NCBI GenBank assembly: GCA_016199085.1
Contig: JACQHJ010000007.1
Location: 1-51,758 of the forward strand
Origin: Candidatus Levyibacteriota bacterium
Lineage (GTDB): Bacteria > Patescibacteriota > Microgenomatia > Levybacterales > UBA12049
Direction of reading: 5' to 3'
Length of the DNA: 51,758 nucleotides
In this document: piece after piece, positions 9,701 through 16,300 of the stretch
Layout: each line of letters starts with the position of its first letter
Numbering within the stretch: the stretch's first letter is position 1
The notes under the pieces: generated by a model
The model's input: only the letters and a program-made list of their open reading frames with translations
Told to the model about the DNA's origin: nothing
The model's database searches: none
Translations under genes and position numbers: made by a program

Positions 9701-12506
9701 AACTTTAGGCGACGGAACAAAAGGATTTGGCACAGGGGTAAAAGGATGGCATTTTGCTGCACGAGGCAATGCTTATACTACAGCAGCTAACCAAAATGAT
9801 TTAATGCTCTATTTTTGGAATGGTTCAGCCTGGACTAACTTAATAAACTTTGAAAGTAGTACAAGCTCTTCCTGGAGCACAGTTGTTGGAGCCAGGAATA
9901 CATGGGCAGCAACCACAACTTATTATCCATCAATTTATAGCTCAAATGCAGATGAATGGGTAATGTTTAGTAATCCTCATGTACCATATCTTGTTAATGG
10001 CACAGCTGGATTTACAGGAACAACCGCAGGCTCAAGAATTAGATTTGCTGATAGTGCAGCTGCCTCTGGATATTGGGATGTTGGATCCCCAAGTTATGCA
10101 GCTACGAATACATTTGCTGTAGGAAGAAATGGAACAACCGCATATCTTAAGCTTGATACAAGTGGAAATATGGGAATCTCAGGATGGGTAGGGGCAGGAT
10201 GCGAAGCTTTCTGCGAATCCAGCGGTGGATATGCCATTATGTATGCTGACGGACATGCTGTATTGACAGATTATGTTGAGGCAGCCGGGGGCTTAAGACA
10301 AGACGGAAATGTAATACTTAATGGAACTGACACATGGCTTCGTACTGTTGGCAGTACAGGTTGGTATAACTCATCATATGCAGGAGGCATGTATATGATA
10401 GACGGCACTTGGGTTAGGACCTACAACAGCAGATATCTTTATACGGATAACGGTTATGATTCCGGTGGTCCTTCTGGTGCAAGCTGCGGCGGAGGACTTG
10501 GAGGAGGATATAATTTCCAAGTCTGCGGATCGTTACTTGCAGACGTATGGTATGACAGAAATAACACCGGTTATTATGTAGATCCAAATGGCAACAGCTC
10601 CATGAGCTACATTTCATCAGGTACTGTATCAATACCCGGCAGCTTGTATCTAGCTAATTCATATTCAGGATTCTTCAATCAAAATCTTTGCCACCGAACT
10701 GATCTTAACCGTGTTGAACCTATTGCCAGTAGTAACTGCACTTGGTCATCAATAAGAGTTAAGCATGACGTTAATGATTTGGATTATGGATTGGATGAAA
10801 TTATGCAGCTTCGACCGGTTTCATTTGTCTATAATACTGATCCTACAGTAGGTGGACAAAGAACTGAGAGAAGGATAGGTTTTATAGCTGAAGAAATGAA
10901 TGATGTAATTCCCGAAGTTGTCGTATGGCAAAATGGTGAAATCATCACAATTGACTATCAAAACCTTACAGCCCTAAATACCAGGGGAATTCAACTGCAG
11001 CAATTGGAGATTATGGATTCAAGAGACAGAATTGCTACAATCGAAGCAGAACTTTCATTTAATAATAATGGTAATTTGAGTATTGTAGATAATGCTATAG
11101 CTACAGATTCAGCATATACAATTCCCCACTACTATACATTAAACGACGCGCTGGGAAATCCAATAGATAGAATCGGAGCGTTTGGAGAAATTATAGTGGC
11201 AAAATTAACTGCAGGATTTATCTCTGCACAGCAGATATCAACCAATTCATTAACAGTTGCAACAGAAAACATTTCAATTGCAGGACAAAACATCAGAGAC
11301 TATATCGCCCAAATTGTTTCAGAACAGCTTTCTAATACAACCCTCTCCCCTATTGCAAGTGTTGATGAAATACATACTAATTTCATTTCCCCGGTTGGTG
11401 GAGAAAAAGAAATTGGAATCAAAGTCGAAAAAGACAAAGTATCAATTGTTAATGGAACTTCTGCAACACACAGTGCAGTTGCAGTGTTTGATAATCTTGG
11501 CAATGCAACTTTAAGCGGAACATTAACTTCTAATAGAATAAATACCCAGGATGCTTCTGTTTCAGGAGTTTTAAGAGCAAGAAGAATAATTGCAGATCAA
11601 ATTGAAGGGTTGGATGTTAAAGCAAGTACTGTTTCTGCAAATTACATAACCAATAACTATTATGCGTCTGGATCAGCCTTCCCAACTCTACCTGTTGGAG
11701 AAAGCTCAAGCGGATCGGGTAGCTTTAGTAGTCTATTTGCAACGGATAATTATATAAATATTGCCAGTTTCTCTTCGCAACTTGCTTTTGTAGAAAACCT
11801 AAATACGGTTAATCAAGTTGTTTCTTCTGATTTAAGTGTTTATGGTTCAACGACTTTGTCTGATACTTCAGTTATTGGACAACTGGCAATAGGAGGAAAC
11901 CTCATTCTTTCTGATGAATCTATTAATGTCTTAGGAGGAGACTTAAGTCTTCAGCCTCTTCGACAAGGAGGACTTTCAATCATGGCCGGCCTAATTTACG
12001 TTGACACAAATGGAAATATGAAGATCGGAAATGATTTGGAAGTTAACGGAACGCTTTTTGCAAACCAGATTGCTCCCCTACCAGGTAAAGATTTAACAAT
12101 TAAACTTGCATCAAGTTCTGCAGAGACAAATAAATTGGTTGTTAAAGGAGCAAGCGACTCTGCCGTTCTCTCAATCGACAATCTTGGAAATATAATAGCC
12201 AGTGGTGCTGCCTCAATTGCAAAACTTAATTTAAATAATATTGTTGGCTCTGCCCTTGCAGTATCGCCTACTGAAATTATTGCAACAGGTAGTGCAGGAA
12301 CCGCACAAATCAATGCAAACAGGCTTGAAATGACAATTAATAATCCATTGGTTACTGAAAAATCTCTTATTTATATAACCCCAACTTCTAATACAAATAA
12401 CCAAGTGTTGTATCTTTTAAGACAAACCGCTGGTGAATCATTCACCGTTGGAATTGAAAACCCATCTGCAGTTTCAATTCCATTTAACTGGATTATCGTT
12501 AACTAA
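795..12506 (+). CDS. Giant surface/fibre protein (3903 aa): two N-terminal phage-integrase SAM-like (core-binding) domains, TM helix, long repetitive tail-fibre-like region, S74 intramolecular chaperone-like domain, further repeats
   Basis: ORF track. N-term MNLLEQFKTYLFSQEEKPSSVTVKNYSSDINHFLRWF... and IKNYIIDVKQFIAWAKE...SPATVNRKLSSLRKYLSF resemble the tyrosine recombinase N-terminal domain, duplicated; TM YLNFAVLVIFLAAVGFGLYNSFF; many GNVGIGTTSP repeats; SSIRVKHDVNDLDYGLDEIMQLRPVSFVYN...RIGFIAEEMNDVIPEVV resembles Peptidase_S74. Confidence 0.88.
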   Translation: MNLLEQFKTYLFSQEEKPSSVTVKNYSSDINHFLRWFEKQYGTFLSSPITNKTLEEYKASFIEVFSPASMQRHLSSLRKFFKYLKSEGKLAVDPFEASVINQKHEVDIWKLKDFKNNLYVDNAAHLTIKNYIIDVKQFIAWAKEVTGLEDDLLVNRLDKDFVEEYKKRLIEVGEFSPATVNRKLSSLRKYLSFAVETGLVTQNLASVANINEIKNKLYIPTKDELSRGQIKPEAIAKHYSSFPPLRLLQKLGRGIGLGFDLVFTSPLALLASKTQEAIWKIQGKPLFKKGPVTLVTKNITHQDLLGIRNIRKQIYAPFKISIASFSPIEKLIFHLRYTRPNWYKKYHSYAIAHYLNFAVLVIFLAAVGFGLYNSFFAKPSTQNPALAALPTAPPRILSFQGRLTDNNDNPITTANTLIRFAIYDDISASGAALLWQEVDSVNPDVDGIFNVLLGNVSAIPSTLFSENAALYLGVTIEATPELGPRQQLATVAYAANSETLQGLPPITAVGASTSNVVLALDSSGNLTIGGSANPVFSASGGQFKLSGQPLLLTTNVGSDANVEISTDDLGKIDLQKPVINSSNSNNIATAIGAVEVNDLFAVLATSSGQSAVTINQTSTGPIISASSGGTAKFTIDNSGNEDLAGNISLAGTTGISLSGNDADLTFSGTGNHDITASAGTLRLGAFTLTGAVTGNNQNVTGLNDLSAAGTVTFSGFNANNNVLYATVSTGVLAGSSTNSVGLCLKSQASAPAWISCNEGNYWSQENGVLFPSNSTVDVLVGGTATESADFAILNVNGNGPVTATVSGNLIVMPKDGAGGRLGVGLINPSQSIETTGNIKGDVFMPSWIAGNGATLGDSRYELAGGNVLLDNTYALRFKDSGGTGFAAFQTTSGNNVSLNTPTIGGSFQMNVNNTSGIFQYFTSSYSDAEKMRLTNTGLLGLGTASPISELHVTRPLSFDATGKALAIFDQIEDQDILTASAGGVMKFNVSNAGILTAAGYTTNGGLLYTTGAGVVSQITSQGTLGTDCLISQGAGAAPLFSSCATAAEASIYWTQASGALYPKNSTVDLLVGGTATTSAKFAVLNVNNGTPVASVSSGLNGYGAYLTADGTLATTRRQSLTIGNSTTYDTSGNVLINPNGTGNVGIGTTSPGRKLEVYDTTHVYVRTITNSTAIDAAFESRDGTNVVYSGLMNGSGCGAGYWAVYAGACRMVIQNSNGNVGIGDTSPASLFTVGDGDLFQVNSSGAIVAATGIISSGNITFSTFTTNGGLLYTSGAGLLTQITSQGTTAIDCLISQGAGAVPAFSSCAAAVSSSIYWTQDNGVLYPKNSTVDVLIGDTATNSAEFAFTGLSSLSHQTQASISGQLIVMPNNGYGGKVGIGLTNPTAALDVKGANETTGTNQLLALFERDSTNNGGSGIIRVLSDTYYSDFEQNSAGSTPFRYGTYTDLNIVNNDAEDATNGPYGNINFITNATNVMQIGGGTQAGRVGIGGFVGNAASSNWMLSTLDVKPNLQSGGTLSVASVSGATSFASLVVDNSGLGDIFTASSSGLNRFVVKQSGNVGIGTTAPSVLLDVAGTLELKNSTTAQTLNIYNSYTSSTNYSRARLGFESGVFTISRETGASGSDSDMRLQVNGAHKIFFLTNGYDRMVVDGGGNVGIGTTTPASELYVTRPLSFGANGKALAIFDQIEDQDILTASAGGLTKFVIENDGDIKLTAGQTIDTLTNGTLGIGTVNATTLTIGRSGQNITLPTFSTNGGLLYTSGAGLLTQLTSQGTTAIDCLISQGAGAAPAFSSCAAAVSSSIYWTQSLGALYPKNSTVDLLVGGTATDSADFAVLNVNGNGPAIASVSGNLIVYPKDGVGGTAGIGTTTPIGMLEVKKDYNGSTQAYFTNETDGTLALTRVLVGDHVADTDMFFSSYNTGFSGNGLLGVSGAGLSEFAANSNGTGMAIGTRGSAPVYLSIGATPRAILDSSSRLGLGTTSPISQLHVTRPLTWGANGTALAIFDQIEDQDILTASAGGVAKFSITYAGGIKLGTDEGTSTYCVKSQGAGSAAIWATCGGGGDGLWRLNLGTISPVNDTLDLLIGNNATTSAKFAVTNVNSGIPIVNVGVDDTTGSLLRLYGGTVDEGGEINLYTAADDDGTINAYSIDAYQDDLRIYTGSIVRFTITETGNVGLGVANTVPISQLYVSRPIANGATGKALAIFDQIENQDIITASAGGVTKFIIDTSGNAIVGGTTTETLSNTGFVMDGNDMYIAGMLGVEAGVYTDGSFVAGASTTISNGTIAQSATETLTIGTTQATLALSTTTSGNITLTTGATSGLVNILSGNLQVGGGVPTLTLNGDDAYITGTFEADQASRFDSTVTISSFTSDGGVIYTTGTGGQLAQANAGTANQCLLGGTTPQFGSCGTAEDAFWVQAAGSVYPTNSTWDLLVGGQATSSAKFHVYGASAFAGTAPAASVSANTSFAGFVVDNKGTGDIFTASSSGLNRFVVKQNGRVGIGHSNPDSTLQVTAIPGSTNPFMVTTADFAPSTGSTFVTNFGAASGNTYTYLGALSSGGGAWNDLILNTNSGGGGKVGLGTVSPLAALDVRSIVTNGGTIPVASVSGQTSTAAMIVDNKGTGDIFTASSSGLNRFVVKQSGNVGIGTTLPSSSIHIVSPSGESSKITLENSLGNSFFMNTFGATNIFSIGRTGVADDISLDSSGRFGIGTTSQISELYVTRPLAVGTTGKALAIFDQIESQDILTASAGGTTRFSLGFFGNATQSAVVTTQNAYTLNANSLTSGTGFALTSTSTGLSTGGLMSLYWNPGSSTTATGDLLSLDVGTNGVLGNIFNVKDAGSTVFSVSQTQVTSNLPTQFTSAGDVSIAYDINFTNPTASYIKSAAPLYIQAGEVFNSSDLTLGTYNKGNVVVNTEALSVNGSATVSGRLGIGTTSPYGNLHIYGGTGNVETNVFIDTQGTQSLQQSTLNLLTLGDGTKGFGTGVKGWHFAARGNAYTTAANQNDLMLYFWNGSAWTNLINFESSTSSSWSTVVGARNTWAATTTYYPSIYSSNADEWVMFSNPHVPYLVNGTAGFTGTTAGSRIRFADSAAASGYWDVGSPSYAATNTFAVGRNGTTAYLKLDTSGNMGISGWVGAGCEAFCESSGGYAIMYADGHAVLTDYVEAAGGLRQDGNVILNGTDTWLRTVGSTGWYNSSYAGGMYMIDGTWVRTYNSRYLYTDNGYDSGGPSGASCGGGLGGGYNFQVCGSLLADVWYDRNNTGYYVDPNGNSSMSYISSGTVSIPGSLYLANSYSGFFNQNLCHRTDLNRVEPIASSNCTWSSIRVKHDVNDLDYGLDEIMQLRPVSFVYNTDPTVGGQRTERRIGFIAEEMNDVIPEVVVWQNGEIITIDYQNLTALNTRGIQLQQLEIMDSRDRIATIEAELSFNNNGNLSIVDNAIATDSAYTIPHYYTLNDALGNPIDRIGAFGEIIVAKLTAGFISAQQISTNSLTVATENISIAGQNIRDYIAQIVSEQLSNTTLSPIASVDEIHTNFISPVGGEKEIGIKVEKDKVSIVNGTSATHSAVAVFDNLGNATLSGTLTSNRINTQDASVSGVLRARRIIADQIEGLDVKASTVSANYITNNYYASGSAFPTLPVGESSSGSGSFSSLFATDNYINIASFSSQLAFVENLNTVNQVVSSDLSVYGSTTLSDTSVIGQLAIGGNLILSDESINVLGGDLSLQPLRQGGLSIMAGLIYVDTNGNMKIGNDLEVNGTLFANQIAPLPGKDLTIKLASSSAETNKLVVKGASDSAVLSIDNLGNIIASGAASIAKLNLNNIVGSALAVSPTEIIATGSAGTAQINANRLEMTINNPLVTEKSLIYITPTSNTNNQVLYLLRQTAGESFTVGIENPSAVSIPFNWIIVN
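4590..4751 (+). repeat. Long direct repeat inside giant ORF (copy 1; other copies at about 3795-3960 and 6054-6214)
   Basis: About 160-bp segment encoding NGGLLYTSGAGLLTQITSQGTTAIDCLISQGAGAVPAFSSCAAAVSSSIYWTQ, nearly identical at nucleotide level to 6054-6214. Confidence 0.8.
6054..6214 (+). repeat. Long direct repeat inside giant ORF (copy 2)
   Basis: Encodes NGGLLYTSGAGLLTQLTSQGTTAIDCLISQGAGAAPAFSSCAAAVSSSIYWTQ; only scattered mismatches to 4590-4751. Confidence 0.8.
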
Positions 12507-12507
12507 T

Positions 12508-13023
12508 ATGAAGAAAATAAAGAAAGAAGTAATTAATAAAGATACAAAAGGGATTAAAAATTACGAGATAGACCAATCGGGAAAGATAGAACAGACAAAT
12601 AAAGATACGGTTTTATGCTTGTCAAATGGAATCTGGGATACCATACTTGTAAAAGCAGAGACTAAAAGAAGTCTTTTGGAGGTTTTTAGAAGAAACGGCC
12701 AAATTCGCAACTTTATTTTGTTCACTTTTTCAGCGATCCTTGCCATCATTATCGAAAGGAATATTAATTTAGGAAGAATTGTAATTGACCGTGAATATTA
12801 TGGAAAAGAACCAATAATTAAAAAGCTCTTGGAAGAAATGTCAACAAAAATCAAGGAAAGGGCAATTTTGGAATTTGGCTTGGTAGGCAAAACTTCCAGG
12901 GCTGATTTTATAGCAGGTGAGGTATTTTCGGGCAAAATAAAACCTAAATCAACAATTACAAAAGAAGAACTTTTAAAAGTAATAAAAAAGACCGAGGTTG
13001 GTAAACAACTGAAGGATGCTTAA
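12508..13023 (+). CDS. Hypothetical protein (171 aa), start ATG 1 nt after the giant ORF stop
   Basis: ORF track frame starting at 12433, but ATG at 12508 directly after TAA 12504-12506 gives MKKIKKEVINKDTKGIKNYEIDQSGK...; contains GRIVIDREYYGKEPIIKKLLEEM. No family assigned. Confidence 0.7.
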   Translation: MKKIKKEVINKDTKGIKNYEIDQSGKIEQTNKDTVLCLSNGIWDTILVKAETKRSLLEVFRRNGQIRNFILFTFSAILAIIIERNINLGRIVIDREYYGKEPIIKKLLEEMSTKIKERAILEFGLVGKTSRADFIAGEVFSGKIKPKSTITKEELLKVIKKTEVGKQLKDA

Positions 13024-13085
13024 GTCAAGGCTGATTTCGTAAACTAGTACGATCTACACCTCTTGAGTGCGGTATCCACTCGGTC
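12990..13085 (+). ncRNA. Structured repeat element, copy 1
   Basis: GACCGAG(12990-12996)...CTCGGTC(13079-13085); GGATGC(13014-13019) with GTATCC(13072-13077) including one G.U; GTTG-GTAAA-CAAC hairpin 12997-13009; internal CGTA-AACTAG-TACG hairpin. Confidence 0.5.
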
Positions 13086-13141
13086 AAGAAAAACATATCA
13101 CAAAATATGCAAAAAGTCAATACTTTAGAGGCATTAAAAAA

Positions 13142-13213
13142 GACCGAGGTTGGTAAACAACTGAAGGATGCTTAAGCGACGAATGATTACGTCGGTGCGG
13201 CATCCACTCGGTC
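13142..13213 (+). ncRNA. Structured repeat element, copy 2
   Basis: GACCGAG(13142-13148)...CTCGGTC(13207-13213); GGATGC(13166-13171)/GCATCC(13200-13205); CGACG-AATGATTA-CGTCG hairpin; 42-nt 5' block identical to copy 1. Confidence 0.5.
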
Positions 13214-13274
13214 AAGAATATATTAACAAATTACATGAGGAAAGTAAAGATTATAACGAAAATTAAAAAAATCA

Positions 13275-13297
13275 CCCGTAAATTGATTATTTACGGG
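13275..13297 (+). promoter_or_regulatory. Perfect hairpin CCCGTAAA-TTGATTA-TTTACGGG upstream of 13345 ORF
   Basis: 8-bp perfect stem, 7-nt loop, no U-tract following. Confidence 0.45.
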
Positions 13298-13344
13298 GAG
13301 GTTAACGTATATAACTTATACCAAACTGGTTGTAAAAAGTAAAT

Positions 13345-16300
13345 ATGAAAGATAAAACAATAAAAATAATTAAAAAATTAACAAAGATAATAAAAATAAT
13401 AAGATTGCCTTTTAAAGGAATCTACAGACTATTGTTCCCTTGGCAACATTTATCAAAAAGAAAACAAAGAGTATTAATTGGGATTGCTTTAATAGTTTTA
13501 ATAATTGCAATTCCTATATCAATGTATATCTTAAGTCATCCTTTTGGCTCAAATGCTGCTTGGTTTGATGATAATTATGGCTACAGACAAAGAGTAGACA
13601 TTACCAATTCCGGCTCAGCTCAGACAAATTATCAAATCGTAATCACTTTAAATACATCAGCATTAATCAGTGCTGGAAAAATGCAGGCAGGCTGTAATGA
13701 TATCCGCATTGTTGACTTAACTGGCGATCTTCTTCCTTATTGGATTGAGACAGGAGGATCTAACGGATGCAATACTACTACAACAAAGGTCTGGACTAAA
13801 GTTACTTCAATCCCAACCAGTGGTCAAACCATATATGTTTACTACGGAAATCCCATGGCGGCATCTGCAAGTGATATTTCCTGGATGCCAACCGGCGGAA
13901 CAATAACTCTGTTATCCGATGGCCATCGTGTTCATAAATTTACAAGCAGCGGAACATTTACAACTACAGCAAATTTATATGTTGAAACACTAGTTGTCGC
14001 AGGCGGAGGAGGCGGAGGTATGGATATGGGCGGAGGAGGCGGAGGTGGAGGCGTAATCTATAACTCAGGTTATGCTGTAGCTACGGGATCAGTCACGGCC
14101 ACGGTTGGCGCCGGAGGTGCCGGTGCTCCTGCTGCCGGTACCGGAGGCCAACCTTCTGTTCATCAATATACGATACCTGCTACAAACGGTGAGAATTCAT
14201 TGATCGCTCCTGCCACAGCCACTACTTTTGGTTCATCTTCCGACACTGCCGGGAAAAGCTGCTATTCTCTAAAACTTGACGGTGTTAGTACAAGCGGGGC
14301 CTATTGGATTGATCCGGACGGAGCCGGAGGAAATTCACCTTTCCAAGCTTATTGTGATATGACGTACGCCGGCGGAGGATGGACAATGATGATGAAGGCA
14401 ACAACCGGCACAACCTTTAACTACAGCTCAAGCTATTGGACTACCACAAACACCTTAAACCCAAGTGAAACAAATACAAATGATGGCGATGCAAAATTCC
14501 GCTCATTTAACGAATATTCTGTCAAAGATCTCATGGCAAGATGGCCGGATATAAGTTCCGGAACGTGGAGATGGAGACAGGATGATTTTAATGACGGGAA
14601 TGCGGTTGTTTTGCCGACATTCTTTACGAATGCCAATTTGAAGTTTTTTGGCGATGCAAAGAATTTTAGCGGATGGTCAAACGGTATTTTCTCAAGCCAG
14701 GTCGATATCAGATTCTATGGATTTAACTTTGTAAATAATCCAGGCTATGGCTTTAATGCCAAAGTCAGATGGGGTTTTGGCTGGAATGAAAACGGTGAAG
14801 GTCTTTATGTCAACCCAGCAACACTTAACGGTGGGGCTGCCCCTGGGTCAGACGATGTCAGTGGTGGAATTGGCATGGATTCTACTTTTGGCAATTATTC
14901 AGCTGGAGATAAAATAAATTGCTGTCAAGATACTACCGGCATAAACCGTTCAGCCCGGGTTGAAATATATGGCAGAAATACAAATGACCCGCCAGATACA
15001 ACCACTGTTTTAGCGGCAATAGGCGGAGGCCACGGTGGCAGCTCTTATTACGGCTACACTCCAGGAGCTGCGGGTGCCGGTGGTGGAAGCGGAGGAGGTA
15101 CATCGGGATATAGTGATGGCAGCACAAGGGCTGGAGGAATAGGATTTTCAGGACAAGGATATAATGGTGGGCAAGGTGGAGGGCAATATTATTCGGGTGG
15201 TGGTGGTGGTGCGGGTGGTGTTGGTGCCAGTGCAACAAACCAACCAAATGGCGGTATTGGTGTAGAAAATAGCATTTTAGGCACCAGCTACTATTGGGGT
15301 GGCGGTGGAGGCGGAGCTGCATATAGCGCCTCTACCGGCGGAAATGGCGGTAACGGTGGTGGTGGCGGTGGTGCAATTGGAACTACTACGGGAGGCGCAG
15401 GTCTCAATAGCGGTTCTGCTGGGGGAGGCGGAGCTTGTTGTAGCTGGGCAAATACACCAGGAGGTAATGCTGGAGCTAATACCGGCGGAGGCGGAGGAGG
15501 AGGCTCACACTATAACGCAACTAATAAAGGCGGTGACGGTGGATCAGGTATTGTTGTAGTAAGCTATCCCTCTGCCACTGGCCCCACTATTGCCTCTCCT
15601 ACTAATGAAGAAAAAGGACCTTCTGCGGTTGCATATTGGAAATTTGATGAAGGATCAGGAATTATTGCATCCGACTCTTCATCAAACGGTAATAACGGAA
15701 CCTTAACTAACATGACTTCCACAGCAGCAACAGGCGGAACAATTACAACCTCCGGCGGTTATACTATTCATACTTTTACCTCTTCCGGAACATTTACGCC
15801 TAACGCCAGCCTTACTTCTGTTGAAGTCTTGGTTGTAGGCGGTGGAGGCGGTGGAGGCGGTAGGCATGGTGGAGGCGGTGGAGGCGGTGGAGTTCGCACA
15901 GCAAACCTTGCTGTTACTGCTACTCCATATACAGTAACAGTTGGAGCAGGAGGAACTGCGGCTCCTTACGGTGGTCAGGGAGGCAACGGCGGAGATTCAG
16001 TTCTTTCTACCATTACTTCTACGGGTGGTGGAGGCGGTGGTGGATATAACAACGGTGCTGCTACTGTTAATGGAAACCCTGGCGGTTCCGGAGGTGGAGG
16101 AGCCGAAGCGACCGGATTACCCGGTGGAACCGGAACGGCTGGCGCAGGAAACACTCCTTCAACTTCCCCATCGCAGGGCAATAACGGTGGAGTTGGACTT
16201 GGTAATGGTGGTACTAATGACTGGGCTGGTGGAGGCGGTGGCGGAGCAGGCGCAGCGGGAGGGAATGCTACTGCTGGATATCAGGGAGGAACTGGCGGTG

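Noticed and set aside
869-12313. Numerous antisense and alternate-frame ORFs within the 795-12506 gene
   Set aside because: They mirror the low-complexity repeats of the long sense ORF, have no recognisable domains and no ribosome-binding context.
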